Below, one piece after another: positions 14,466 to 23,072 of a stretch of 39,722 bases of DNA; the first letter of the stretch is position 1; every line of letters starts with the position of its first letter. The notes under the pieces were generated by a model. The model ran no database searches, was not told where the DNA came from, and worked only from the letters and a program-made list of their open reading frames with translations. The position numbers and the translations under genes are program-made. Origin of the DNA: JAAZBW01 sp035647855 (lineage in GTDB: Bacteria; Actinomycetota; Actinomycetes; Actinomycetales; Actinomycetaceae); NCBI GenBank assembly GCA_035647855.1, contig DASRMP010000026.1, positions 1 to 39,722 on the forward strand, in the 5' to 3' direction.

Positions 14466-15554
14466 ATGCGCGACGAGTTCGATGGCATCACGCCCCTGAT
14501 GGAGGAATACGCGGAGGTCGAGAAGCAGATGTCCGATCCGGCGGTCCTCAGCGACGCCCGCTCGGCCAAACGGGTCGGCCGCCGCTACTCGGAACTTGGC
14601 CGGCTTGTCCACGCCCACCGGACGTGGTTCGCGCTCGCCACCGATCTGGAGGACGCCACCGAACTCGCCGAGGACGACGAGGATTTCGCCGCCGAACTCC
14701 CCGCCATGGCCGAGAAGGAGCAGGCCGCCGCCGACCATTTGCGCCGGCTCCTCATCCCCCGCGACCCCGATGATGCCTCCGACGTCATCCTGGAGATCAA
14801 GGCCGGGGAGGGCGGCGAGGAGTCCGCGCTCTTCGCGGGCGATCTGTTCCGCATGTACACGCGTTTCGCCGAATCGAAGGGCTGGCGGATCGAAGTCCTC
14901 TCCGACACCGAGTCCGACCTCGGCGGCTACAAGGAGGTCTCCATCGCGATCCGGTCCAGGGGCAACGCCGCCCCGGAGGATGGCGTGTGGGCGCAGCTCA
15001 AGTACGAGGGCGGCGTGCACCGTGTCCAGCGCGTTCCCGTCACCGAGTCCCAGGGACGCATCCACACCTCCGCCGCGGGAGTCATGGTCATGCCCGAACT
15101 CGAGGACGAGGGCGAGATCGAGATTCACGAGAACGACCTGCGAGTGGACGTGTATCGCTCGTCCGGTCCGGGCGGTCAATCCGTCAACACGACCGATTCC
15201 GCCGTCCGCATGACGCACCTGCCCACTGGCGTGGTGGTCGCCATGCAGAACGAGAAGTCGCAGCTCCAGAACCGGGAGGCCGCGCTGCGCGTCCTCAAGT
15301 CGCGGCTCGCCCAGATTCGCCGCGAGGAGGCGGAGGCCGCAGCGTCCGAGGCGCGCCGCAGCCAGGTCCGCACCGTCGACCGCTCCGAGCGCATCCGCAC
15401 CTACAACTTCCCCGAGAACCGCATCGCCGATCACCGCACCGGTTACAAGGCATACAACCTCGACGCCGTCCTGTCCGGAGCGCTTCAGCCCGTCATCGAA
15501 TCGGCCATCCACATGGACGAGGCCGAGCGTCTCGCGCACGCGGGAAACCGCTGA
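14466..15554 (+). CDS. prfA: Peptide chain release factor 1
   Basis: A 362-residue class I release factor that recognises UAA/UAG and triggers peptide release. The stop-codon recognition tripeptide is PVT (Pro191-Thr193 in RVPVTESQGRIHTS), which marks RF1 rather than RF2. The catalytic GGQ is Gly236-Gln238 (SGPGGQSVN). The N-terminal coiled region and the C-terminal FPENRIADHRTGY segment are typical. The ATG at 14466 follows CCGAGGAGAGA. The modifying methylase PrmC starts 1 nt after the stop, so the two are translationally coupled. Confidence 0.98.
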   Translation: MRDEFDGITPLMEEYAEVEKQMSDPAVLSDARSAKRVGRRYSELGRLVHAHRTWFALATDLEDATELAEDDEDFAAELPAMAEKEQAAADHLRRLLIPRDPDDASDVILEIKAGEGGEESALFAGDLFRMYTRFAESKGWRIEVLSDTESDLGGYKEVSIAIRSRGNAAPEDGVWAQLKYEGGVHRVQRVPVTESQGRIHTSAAGVMVMPELEDEGEIEIHENDLRVDVYRSSGPGGQSVNTTDSAVRMTHLPTGVVVAMQNEKSQLQNREAALRVLKSRLAQIRREEAEAAASEARRSQVRTVDRSERIRTYNFPENRIADHRTGYKAYNLDAVLSGALQPVIESAIHMDEAERLAHAGNR

Positions 15555-15555
15555 C

Positions 15556-16539
15556 GTGTCCGACGGCGGAACCACACCGGCCGAGGTCGCTCGCCGCCCG
15601 CTCCGGCCGCTGATCCGCTCCGCTCACCGCGTTCTCGACGACGCCGGCGTCCCCTCACCCGGCCATGACGCGCGCGCCCTTGCCCGCCTCGCTCTCGCCC
15701 GCACCGATGGCGGAATGCTCGAACTCGTCGACGACGTCTCCGTGGAATTCGCGCGGGAGTTCGCCGCGTTGGTGGCACGACGGCGGACGCGCGAGCCGCT
15801 GCAGATCATCGAAGGCGTGGCGCACTTCCACCGCGTGATCCTCGAGACCGCGCCCGGCGTGTTCATCCCGCGCCCCGAAACCGAATCGGTGGTGGAGGCC
15901 GTGCTCGGCCACGCGCGTCGTTCCGGGCCGGGGGACTCGGGCGGTCGCAGGCCGGAAGGCACGCAGGGCGCGGAACCTCGGGACCGCGGAGGTGACGGTG
16001 GGGCGGGACCTGTGATCGTGGACCTGTGCGCCGGGACGGGCGCGATCGCCATCGCGGTCGCTGCCGCGATGCCCTTGGCGCGCGTCTGGGCGGTCGAGTT
16101 GGATTCTGCCGCCGTCGCGCTTGCGCGCCGGAACGTGGACGCGAACGGAGTTCGCGTCGTAGTCGTCGAGGGGGATGCGGCCTCTGAGCTGTCCGAACTG
16201 GACGGGACGGTCGATGTCGTTGCCTCGAATCCACCGTACATCCCACCCGACGGCGTGCCGCGCGACCCGGAGGTGCACCGCTGGGACCCGCCGGCCGCGC
16301 TCTACGGCGGCGGCGACGACGGACTGGACACGCCTCGAGCAGTAGTCGCGTCGGCGGCGCGACTGCTCAAACCCGGCGGAACATTCGTGATGGAACACGC
16401 GGATGAGCAGGGTTTGGCGGTGCGTGGCCTCGTTGCGAGTCATGGTGCCTTTACGATGATCGAAACGCACCAGGATCTCGCCGGTCGCGATCGCTTCGTC
16501 GTCGCGCGACGGGCGACCGCCCACGACGGACGGGAGTAG
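15556..16539 (+). CDS. prmC: Release factor glutamine N5-methyltransferase
   Basis: A 327-residue SAM-dependent methylase that methylates the glutamine of the GGQ motif in release factors. It has an N-terminal helical domain, then IPRPETE (about 110-116), the SAM motif VDLCAGTGAIAIAVA, an acidic AVELD motif, and the catalytic NPPYIP. Between IPRPETE and the SAM motif is a Gly/Arg/Asp-rich insertion of about 30 residues (around 131-158) that most PrmC proteins lack; it is probably a surface loop. The GTG at 15556 is 1 nt after prfA, and tsaC follows after 4 nt. Confidence 0.95.
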   Translation: MSDGGTTPAEVARRPLRPLIRSAHRVLDDAGVPSPGHDARALARLALARTDGGMLELVDDVSVEFAREFAALVARRRTREPLQIIEGVAHFHRVILETAPGVFIPRPETESVVEAVLGHARRSGPGDSGGRRPEGTQGAEPRDRGGDGGAGPVIVDLCAGTGAIAIAVAAAMPLARVWAVELDSAAVALARRNVDANGVRVVVVEGDAASELSELDGTVDVVASNPPYIPPDGVPRDPEVHRWDPPAALYGGGDDGLDTPRAVVASAARLLKPGGTFVMEHADEQGLAVRGLVASHGAFTMIETHQDLAGRDRFVVARRATAHDGRE

Positions 16540-16543
16540 AGCG

Positions 16544-17233
16544 GTGATCTTCGACTATGCCGAGGACCCAGGCCGCGCGCTCGATGCCGCCGTCCGGACG
16601 CTCGAGAGGGGCGGGCTCGTGGTGCTTCCCACAGATACCGTCTACGGCATCGGCGTGGATGCCTTCAGCCCCGAGGCCGTGCAGCGGCTCCTGTCCGCCA
16701 AGGGGCGCGGCCGGCAGATGCCGCCGCCCGTGCTCGTGAGCGGGCTCGCGGTACTCGACGCGCTCGCGGCCGAGATCCGGCCCGAGGTGCGCGCGCTCGT
16801 GGAGCGATTCTGGCCCGGCGCGCTGACAGTCATCCTGCGCGCACAGCCGTCTCTGAAATGGGACCTCGGCGAGACGGACGGAACGGTCGCGCTGCGTATG
16901 CCGGATCACCCGATCGCGCTCGCGCTGGTCGAACGGTGGGGGCCGATGGCGGTGACCTCCGCGAACATCAGCGGTCGGCCGGCCGCCCAGGAGGCGGCAA
17001 CGGCTGAGGGCTACTTCGGCGCCGCCGTCGCCGTCTACCTCGACGGCGGCCCGACGCCCGGACTCGTGCCCTCCACCATCGTCGACGCGACGAGCGTGCC
17101 GATGCGGATCGTGCGGCCGGGAGTGCTGGCGGCAGAAGTACTGGCCGAGGTCGCGCCGGAACTGGTGGCGGAAGGTGCTGTGACGTCGTCGCCGGAGAAC
17201 GGGACGGAGAGCGGGACGGACAGCGGTGCGTAG
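16544..17233 (+). CDS. tsaC: Threonylcarbamoyl-AMP synthase (TsaC/YrdC family)
   Basis: A 229-residue enzyme making threonylcarbamoyl-AMP from threonine, bicarbonate and ATP, the first step of t6A formation at tRNA position 37. It has the family signatures PTDTVYGIG, the LLSAKGRGR nucleotide/threonine pocket, LRMPDHPIAL, and the TSANISG motif. The C-terminal tail after residue about 205 is Glu/Ser/Gly-rich and not conserved. It is the single-domain type, without the Sua5 extension. The GTG at 16544 follows GGGAG by 8 nt. Its end overlaps the wecA start by 8 nt, so the prfA-prmC-tsaC-wecA genes look like one operon. Confidence 0.95.
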   Translation: MIFDYAEDPGRALDAAVRTLERGGLVVLPTDTVYGIGVDAFSPEAVQRLLSAKGRGRQMPPPVLVSGLAVLDALAAEIRPEVRALVERFWPGALTVILRAQPSLKWDLGETDGTVALRMPDHPIALALVERWGPMAVTSANISGRPAAQEAATAEGYFGAAVAVYLDGGPTPGLVPSTIVDATSVPMRIVRPGVLAAEVLAEVAPELVAEGAVTSSPENGTESGTDSGA

Positions 17234-18326
17234 CTATGCGCTGGTGATGCTCATCGCGGCGGCAGTCACATTCCTGATGACGCCGATTGCGCGGCACTTG
17301 GCTCGCTACCTGCACGCGATCACGCCCGTGCGATCACGTGACATTCACACCACTCCCATTCCGCGCCTCGGAGGCCTTGCGATGTTCGTGGGTGCCGTGG
17401 TCGCGATCGTGGTGGCGGCCAATATCCCGTTCCTCGGTAGCGTCTTCGCGCATACGAATCAGATTCAGGGCGTGGCGCTCGCGGCACTGTGGGTCGTCCT
17501 GCTGGGGACCGCTGACGACCTCTGGGACCTCCACTGGTGGGCCAAACTGGGCGGGCAGATCTTCGCGGGGCTCATCCTGGCGTTCTTCGGCGTGATTCTG
17601 GTGACCTTCCCGATCGCCGGCCTGACCATCGGCTCGACGCGTCTGTCGATTTTCGCGACCGTGTTTGTCGTCGTGTTCACGCTCAACGCGGTGAACTTCG
17701 TGGACGGACTCGACGGGCTCGCGGCGGGGCTCGTCGCCATCGGCGGCAGCGCGTTTTTCCTTTACACCTATCTCCTGACCCGGGCGAGTACACCGGAGGA
17801 CTACTCGTCGCTGGCTGCGGCGGTGCTTGCCGCCACGGTGGGGGTCTGCATCGGGTTCTTGCCGCACAACTTCCATCCGGCACGAATCTTCATGGGCGAC
17901 AGCGGCGCGATGCTGCTCGGACTACTGTTCGCTGCGGCGACCATCATCGTCACCGGCAACATCGACCCGACTCGAGTCTCACTGGGGCAGGCGTTCCCCG
18001 CGTTCCTGCCGATTCTGCTGCCCGTGGCTGTTCTCGCCCTGCCCGTCATCGACATGACCGCGGCCGTGATCCGGCGCCTGAGGCGCGGCAAGTCGCCGTT
18101 CGCGGCCGACCGCATGCACCTCCACCACCGGTTGCTGGATCTGGGTCACTCGCACGCCGGCGCCGTCGTGATCATGTACGTCTGGACGTTCGTGCTGTCG
18201 TTCTCCGCAGCGCTACTCGTCGTTCTCCCCGCGCGGCAGGTGCTCGTGCCGGCAGCGCTCGGCGTGGTTATCGCGATCGTGGTGACAGGCGTCGCCCTGC
18301 GGTCCTCCCGAAAGGAAAAGGTATGA
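17226..18326 (+). CDS. wecA: Undecaprenyl-phosphate GlcNAc-1-phosphate transferase (WecA/TagO/Rfe family)
   Basis: A 366-residue polytopic membrane enzyme (about 11 helices) of the MraY/WecA family. It transfers a sugar-1-phosphate, usually GlcNAc-1-P, from the UDP-sugar to undecaprenyl (or decaprenyl) phosphate and so initiates a lipid-linked envelope glycan. Motifs in order: GTADDLWDL (aspartate pair), NAVNFVDGLDGLA, FMGDSGAM and the cytoplasmic RMHLHHRLLDLGHS loop, which is typical of WecA rather than MraY. The GTG start at 17226 overlaps tsaC by 8 nt, and its stop overlaps the atpI start as ATGA. In mycobacteria the homologue is called Rfe/WecA and starts arabinogalactan; the polymer made here is not known. 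Confidence 0.94.
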   Translation: MRSYALVMLIAAAVTFLMTPIARHLARYLHAITPVRSRDIHTTPIPRLGGLAMFVGAVVAIVVAANIPFLGSVFAHTNQIQGVALAALWVVLLGTADDLWDLHWWAKLGGQIFAGLILAFFGVILVTFPIAGLTIGSTRLSIFATVFVVVFTLNAVNFVDGLDGLAAGLVAIGGSAFFLYTYLLTRASTPEDYSSLAAAVLAATVGVCIGFLPHNFHPARIFMGDSGAMLLGLLFAAATIIVTGNIDPTRVSLGQAFPAFLPILLPVAVLALPVIDMTAAVIRRLRRGKSPFAADRMHLHHRLLDLGHSHAGAVVIMYVWTFVLSFSAALLVVLPARQVLVPAALGVVIAIVVTGVALRSSRKEKV

Positions 18327-18778
18327 CGAATCCTGAGCCGAAGCCCCAGATCCAGGTGGTGGATCCGGAAACGGCCGAGGCCACCCGGAAGATGTTCAGG
18401 TCGATGCTCAAGTGGATGCTCGTGCTCCTCGCAGTGACCCTGGTGGCGGGTGTGGGCCTCGGCTGGCTCGCGGCCGGAATGCCCGGCGTTTGGGCGGCGC
18501 TGCTCGGCTGCGGAATCACCGGAGTGTTCACTCTCACGACTGTCGGGGTCGGGATCGTGACAGCCGACAAACCCATGTGGGTCGCTTCGGCCGCGCTACT
18601 CGGAGGCTGGCTGGCGAAGGCCGTGATTCTGCTGGTCGTGCTGGTCGCGCTGCGTGGCCAGGACTTCTATGACAAGTACGTCCTGTTCGCCACCGTGGCG
18701 ATCGCTGTTCTCGGCTCGGTGGTCATCGAGGCGCGCGAGGCCTTGCGCGCGAGAATTCCGTACACGTCCGGCTCGTGA
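18323..18778 (+). CDS. atpI: AtpI-like ATP synthase-associated membrane protein
   Basis: A 151-residue protein with about four membrane helices (29-50, 54-78, 86-109, 118-136) after a hydrophilic N-terminus. Its position directly before atpB and its size fit AtpI, which helps assemble the c-ring and may transport Mg2+; primary sequence conservation in this family is low. The ATG at 18323 overlaps the wecA stop (ATGA) and follows AAAGGAAAAGG. Confidence 0.8.
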   Translation: MTNPEPKPQIQVVDPETAEATRKMFRSMLKWMLVLLAVTLVAGVGLGWLAAGMPGVWAALLGCGITGVFTLTTVGVGIVTADKPMWVASAALLGGWLAKAVILLVVLVALRGQDFYDKYVLFATVAIAVLGSVVIEAREALRARIPYTSGS

Positions 18779-18844
18779 ACGGAGGAACGGAGAAATTCCG
18801 TTGCCACGATGTGGAACTTGCGCAAATGCACCAGCGAATTGGGC

Positions 18845-18850
18845 TAGGCT
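18845..18850 (+). promoter_or_regulatory. Candidate -10 element before atpB
   Basis: TAGGCT lies in the 142-bp atpI-atpB gap, about 70 nt before the atpB start. TTGCGC at 18818-18823 is the best -35 but is 21 bp away, so the promoter is uncertain. A small AACGGA/TCCGTT hairpin occurs near 18786-18801. Confidence 0.3.
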
Positions 18851-18920
18851 CATTCCGTCACCGAAACTCCGCCGTTCCGGTGATCCCCTCGCCCGCCAAA
18901 GACGCCTTCGGGAGAAGCTT

Positions 18921-19739
18921 GTGAATATGCTCGCAGGAGTGTCGAGTTTCATGATGCTGCCCATGCAGGACGAGGGCGGCTTCCACGGTCCGACGATCGA
19001 GGACTTCTTCCCGCCGGCCATTCTCTACGAAGGCACTGCGTTCGAGTTCAACCGGATCATGATGGTCCGGCTGATCGCGGCGATCAGTCTCGTGGTCTTC
19101 TTCCTCTGGGCAACCAATCGGATGAAGCTGGTCCCGAGCAGGAAGCAGTCGCTGGCCGAACTCGGAATTGTGGCGGTCCGGGACAACATCGCGATCGAGG
19201 TTCTCGGCAAAGAGAAGGGCACGCGTTATGCGACGCTTCTGACCTTCATCTTCTGGGCCATCCTCGCGATGAACATCACAGGGGTGATCCCGTTCCTGAA
19301 CATCGCGGGCTCCTCGGTGGTGGGAATGCCGGCCGTGATGGCGATAATCGCCACGGTCGGGTTCATCGTCGCGGGCGTCAAGGAACAGGGCGGATGGCAC
19401 TTCGTCAAGGGCGCACTCTTCCCGCCCGGGGTGCCCTGGCCGATCTACCTCATTCTGACGCCGATCGAGTTCATCTCGACCTTCGTCCTACGGCCGATCA
19501 CGCTGACGATTCGTCTCCTCGCCAACATGATGTCGGGCCACTTCCTGTTGGTGCTGTGCTTCGCGGGCACCAACTTCCTGTTCATGGAGGCTTCGCTCGC
19601 GCTCAAGCCGGTGGGTGTCCTGACGCTCGCCGCTGGCGTCGCCTTCACCCTGTTCGAACTCTTCATCGCAGTTCTGCAGGCCTACATCTTCACCTTGCTG
19701 ACAACCGTGTACATCCAGCTGGCAACAGAATCCCACTGA
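18921..19739 (+). CDS. atpB: F1Fo ATP synthase subunit a
   Basis: A 272-residue Fo membrane subunit forming the proton half-channels. The essential arginine facing the c-ring is in TLTIRLLANMMSGH, and the C-terminal helix has the conserved FELFIAVLQAYIFTLL. I chose GTG 18921, since GGAGAAG (18911-18917) precedes it with a 3-nt gap; ATG 18927 is an alternative that shortens the protein by two residues. A longer in-frame extension would overlap atpI and is unlikely. A 76-nt gap with two hairpins separates it from atpE. Confidence 0.96.
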   Translation: MNMLAGVSSFMMLPMQDEGGFHGPTIEDFFPPAILYEGTAFEFNRIMMVRLIAAISLVVFFLWATNRMKLVPSRKQSLAELGIVAVRDNIAIEVLGKEKGTRYATLLTFIFWAILAMNITGVIPFLNIAGSSVVGMPAVMAIIATVGFIVAGVKEQGGWHFVKGALFPPGVPWPIYLILTPIEFISTFVLRPITLTIRLLANMMSGHFLLVLCFAGTNFLFMEASLALKPVGVLTLAAGVAFTLFELFIAVLQAYIFTLLTTVYIQLATESH

Positions 19740-19746
19740 TCGACTT

Positions 19747-19789
19747 CCCGCCGGCGGCGGGTAAAGAAGCCGACCGGGCAAAAGCCCGG
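19747..19789 (+). other. Two small hairpins between atpB and atpE
   Basis: CCCGCC/GGCGGG (19747-19752 with 19756-19761, loop GGC) and CCGGGC/GCCCGG (19774-19779 with 19784-19789, loop AAAA) lie just upstream of the strong atpE ribosome site GGAAGGAAAG. They may stabilise the atpE part of the transcript or tune its translation; the c subunit is needed in many copies. Confidence 0.6.
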
Positions 19790-19815
19790 ACGACCCATAT
19801 GGAAGGAAAGAATCC

Positions 19816-20031
19816 ATGGAACCAGGCATCACCGGTTCAATCGCCACTATTGGCTACGGTATTGCGACTCTGGGCCCCTCGATCGCCATCGGTATGCTCG
19901 TTGGCAAGACCCAGGAAGCCACTGCCCGCCAGCCCGAGGTTGCCGGACAGGTCCGAATCAACATGATCATCGGTGCCGCGTTCGTGGAGGCCCTCGGTCT
20001 TCTCGGCCTGGTTGCCGGTCTCATCTTCTAG
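19816..20031 (+). CDS. atpE: F1Fo ATP synthase subunit c
   Basis: A 71-residue two-helix proteolipid of the rotor ring. The polar loop is ARQPE (37-41) and the ion-binding carboxylate is Glu58 (FVEALGLLGL). Alanine follows this Glu, and no Gln/Ser sodium ligands are seen, so it is a proton-type ring. The ATG at 19816 follows GGAAGGAAAG by 5 nt, the strongest ribosome site in the operon. Drugs such as bedaquiline act on this subunit in mycobacteria. Confidence 0.98.
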   Translation: MEPGITGSIATIGYGIATLGPSIAIGMLVGKTQEATARQPEVAGQVRINMIIGAAFVEALGLLGLVAGLIF

Positions 20032-20046
20032 GACTGGGAGTCCCTC

Positions 20047-20574
20047 GTGGAACTGCTGCTGCCGGCAACGTACGACGTCGTCTGGTCGGTCGTTGCGGTG
20101 CTCATCATCGCGGTGCCGTTTGTGAGGGTCGTGATTCCGCGGATCAACTCGATGCTCGACGAGCGGGCGGAGAAGATCGAAGGTGGCATCAAGGCCGGCG
20201 AGGAAGCCCGTAAGGAAGCCGCCGAACTCCGCGCTCAGTTCGAGGAGCAGTCCGCGTCCGCCCGTCGTGAGGCAGCCGCAAACCGGGACCGCGCCATCGA
20301 AGAGGGCAAGGCCATCGTGGCGGACTACCGTGTCAAGGCCGATGAGGAGGCCCGCCGTCTGATCGCCAACGCGAACCGCCAGATTACGGCCGACCGTCAG
20401 GCCGCCGAGATCTCGCTGCGGGCCGATGTCGGCTTGTTGGCGAGCGAACTTGCTGCCCGCATCATCGGTGAGGCGCTCACCGACGCTGACATGCAGACGC
20501 GCGTGATAGACCGATTCCTCGATGAACTGGAATCCGAAAAGCCTGCCGTGCGTGTCGGTGAGGGAGAGAGCTAG
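20047..20574 (+). CDS. atpF: F1Fo ATP synthase subunit b
   Basis: A 175-residue peripheral-stalk subunit with one N-terminal membrane helix (about 11-30) and then a long charged coiled coil (about 35-150, AEKIEGGIKAGEEARKEAAEL and onward). The GTG at 20047 has GGGAG 7 nt upstream. It links Fo to subunit delta and the F1 head. The atpH start is 2 nt after the stop. Confidence 0.97.
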   Translation: MELLLPATYDVVWSVVAVLIIAVPFVRVVIPRINSMLDERAEKIEGGIKAGEEARKEAAELRAQFEEQSASARREAAANRDRAIEEGKAIVADYRVKADEEARRLIANANRQITADRQAAEISLRADVGLLASELAARIIGEALTDADMQTRVIDRFLDELESEKPAVRVGEGES

Positions 20575-20576
20575 CC

Positions 20577-21392
20577 TTGCGACTGAAGAGCCAGGAGTCG
20601 TTCGACGCCGCTTCCGAGCGGCTCGAAGCCTTGATCGCCTCCACCACGGACGACCTCAAGCAGATGGCGATAGACATGCTGTTTGTCGTCGACACGCTCG
20701 GGTCGAACTCGCAACTCCGGCTGACGCTGACCGACCCTGCGGCGGACGGGGATGCCAAGGCCAAGCTCGTCGAACTCGTGTTCGGCGGTAGCGTCAGCTC
20801 CGACGTCTTGGACTTCGTCAAGGGAGTGAGCCGCTCGTACTGGTCGGAGGTGGACGACCTCGTCGAAACCATCGGCCGTCACGCCGCCATCGCCGTCCTC
20901 GCGGACGCCGAGCGCGTAGGAATCCTCCCCGAGGTGGCGGAGGAGTTGTTCTCGATCGAGCAATTCATGATGAAGGAGCGAACCCTGCGGGATTCCTTCA
21001 GCAACAAGCTGATGCCTCCCGCCCAACGCATCCAGCTCATCGAGGACGTGCTTGAGGGCAGTGTCCACGAGCACACGATGATGATCCTGCGCCGCATGGT
21101 CTCCTCCGAACGGCACCCTGGCATCATCTCCTCCCTGCGGACCCACACTCGGCTGGCGGCTGAACGGCGCGACCGCTTGGTGGCCGTCGTGTCGGCCGCG
21201 TTGCCCCTCACGACGGCGCAGGTGGCAAGGATCGAACGGCTTCTCACCAGTCGATATGGGAAGAAGATCCAGGTCCATGTGCAAATCGACCCCGACATCG
21301 TCGGTGGTATGCGCATCGTGGTAGGCGATGATGTGATGGATGGAACCCTCGCGTCTCGTATCGATGCCGTCCGGCGCCAGCTCACCGACTGA
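20577..21392 (+). CDS. atpH: F1Fo ATP synthase subunit delta
   Basis: A 271-residue subunit joining the b stalk to the top of the alpha3beta3 head. The N-terminal helical bundle and the C-terminal segment IDPDIVGGMRIVVGDDVMDGTLA are the OSCP/delta signatures. It is longer than E. coli delta (177 residues), as is usual for actinobacteria. The start is TTG at 20577, a rare codon that is supported by AGGGAGAGAG 6 nt upstream and by the operon spacing. Confidence 0.96.
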   Translation: MRLKSQESFDAASERLEALIASTTDDLKQMAIDMLFVVDTLGSNSQLRLTLTDPAADGDAKAKLVELVFGGSVSSDVLDFVKGVSRSYWSEVDDLVETIGRHAAIAVLADAERVGILPEVAEELFSIEQFMMKERTLRDSFSNKLMPPAQRIQLIEDVLEGSVHEHTMMILRRMVSSERHPGIISSLRTHTRLAAERRDRLVAVVSAALPLTTAQVARIERLLTSRYGKKIQVHVQIDPDIVGGMRIVVGDDVMDGTLASRIDAVRRQLTD

Positions 21393-21435
21393 ACCAAACC
21401 GACCCGAAAGGGTCAGAACGAAGGAAGCCCCACCA

Positions 21436-23070
21436 ATGGCCGAGTTGACGATCAATCAGGATCAGATCAGGGCAGCTCTCGATACGTATGTCAGCGCATA
21501 CCAGCCGTCGAAGGTCGTGACCGAGGAAGTCGGTCGCGTCTCGCAGACGGGCGATGGCATCGCCAAGATCGAGGGACTCGCCGGGACCATGGCGAACGAG
21601 CTGCTCCGGTTCGAGGACGGCACCCTCGGGCTAGCCATGAACCTCGACATCCGCGAAATCGGTGCGATCGTCCTCGGCGACTTCACCGGCATCGAGGAGG
21701 GCCAGGACGTCCGCCGCACCGGCGAGGTGCTCTCGGTGCCCGTCGGCGAGGGTTACCTCGGGCGCACAGTTGACCCGCTCGGCTATCCGATCGACGGTCT
21801 CGGTGACATCGAAGGGCTCTCGGAACGCCGCGCACTCGAACTCCAGGCCCCGGGCGTGATGATGCGGAAGTCGGTTCACGAGCCGCTGCAGACCGGCCTG
21901 AAGGCGATCGACTCCATGATCCCGGTCGGCCGCGGCCAGCGCCAGCTCATCATCGGCGACCGCCAGACCGGAAAGACCGCGATCGCGATCGACACCATCC
22001 TCAACCAGCGGGCCAACTGGGAGACTGGTGATCCCAGCAAGCAGGTGCGCTGCATCTACGTGGCGATCGGCCAGAAGGGCTCCACCGTCGCCGCCGTGCG
22101 GGCGGCACTCGAGCAGGGTGGTGCGCTCGAATACACCACCCTTGTGGTCTCACCGGCATCAGACCCGGCCGGTTACAAGTACCTCGCCCCCTACACCGGC
22201 TCGGCCATCGGCCAGCATTGGATGTACGAGGGGAAGCACGTTCTCATCATCTTCGACGACCTCTCGAAGCAGGCAGAGGCCTACCGTGCGGTATCGCTCC
22301 TTCTGCGCCGCCCGCCGGGTCGTGAGGCCTACCCAGGGGACGTGTTCTACCTGCACTCGCGCCTGCTGGAGCGCTGCGCGAAACTCTCGGACGAGATGGG
22401 CGCCGGCTCCATGACAGGTCTGCCGATCATCGAGACCAAGGCGAACGACGTCTCGGCGTACATCCCGACCAACGTCATCTCGATCACCGACGGTCAGATC
22501 TTCCTGCAGTCCGACCTCTTCAACGCGAACCAGCGTCCTGCGGTGGACGTCGGTATTTCGGTCTCCCGGGTCGGCGGCGACGCCCAGATCAAGGCGATGA
22601 AGAAGGTGGCCGGTACCCTCAAGATCACGCTCGCCCAATACCGCTCGATGGAGGCGTTCGCGATGTTCGCCTCCGACCTCGACGCAACCACGCGGCAGCA
22701 GCTCACACGCGGTTCACGCCTGATGCGGCTGCTGCGTCAGCCGCAGTACACGCCGTATCCCGTGGAGGACCAGGTTGTATCGATCTGGGCGGGAACACAC
22801 GGCTACCTCGACGACATCGAGCTTGAGGACATCGCGCGGTTCGAGGCCGGTCTCCTCGACAAGATCCGGCGGAACACCTCGATCTTGAACGAGATCGCGA
22901 CGACGGGACGCCTTGAGGATGACACCGAGAATGCGCTTCGGGCCGCCGTGGAGGAGTTCCGTGCCGGATTCCTGAAGGGCGACGGACTCGTGATCGGCGA
23001 GGAAGCGACTCCGGAACCCGAAGAGGTGCTCGATACGCAGGAGCGGCTCGTCCGCGCCAAGCGAGGCTGA
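21436..23070 (+). CDS. atpA: F1Fo ATP synthase subunit alpha
   Basis: A 544-residue regulatory nucleotide-binding subunit of F1. The P-loop is GDRQTGKTA with Lys180, and the conserved region PAVDVGISVSRVGGDAQ is present. The ATG at 21436 has AAGGAAG about 8 nt upstream. A C-terminal tail of about 30 residues rich in Glu extends past the core fold, a common actinobacterial feature that has been linked to suppression of ATP hydrolysis in mycobacteria. Confidence 0.98.
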   Translation: MAELTINQDQIRAALDTYVSAYQPSKVVTEEVGRVSQTGDGIAKIEGLAGTMANELLRFEDGTLGLAMNLDIREIGAIVLGDFTGIEEGQDVRRTGEVLSVPVGEGYLGRTVDPLGYPIDGLGDIEGLSERRALELQAPGVMMRKSVHEPLQTGLKAIDSMIPVGRGQRQLIIGDRQTGKTAIAIDTILNQRANWETGDPSKQVRCIYVAIGQKGSTVAAVRAALEQGGALEYTTLVVSPASDPAGYKYLAPYTGSAIGQHWMYEGKHVLIIFDDLSKQAEAYRAVSLLLRRPPGREAYPGDVFYLHSRLLERCAKLSDEMGAGSMTGLPIIETKANDVSAYIPTNVISITDGQIFLQSDLFNANQRPAVDVGISVSRVGGDAQIKAMKKVAGTLKITLAQYRSMEAFAMFASDLDATTRQQLTRGSRLMRLLRQPQYTPYPVEDQVVSIWAGTHGYLDDIELEDIARFEAGLLDKIRRNTSILNEIATTGRLEDDTENALRAAVEEFRAGFLKGDGLVIGEEATPEPEEVLDTQERLVRAKRG

Positions 23071-23072
23071 GA

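Noticed and set aside
18654..18920. Longer atpB reading frame overlapping atpI
   Set aside because: The extra residues do not resemble subunit a, and GTG 18921 has a good ribosome site.
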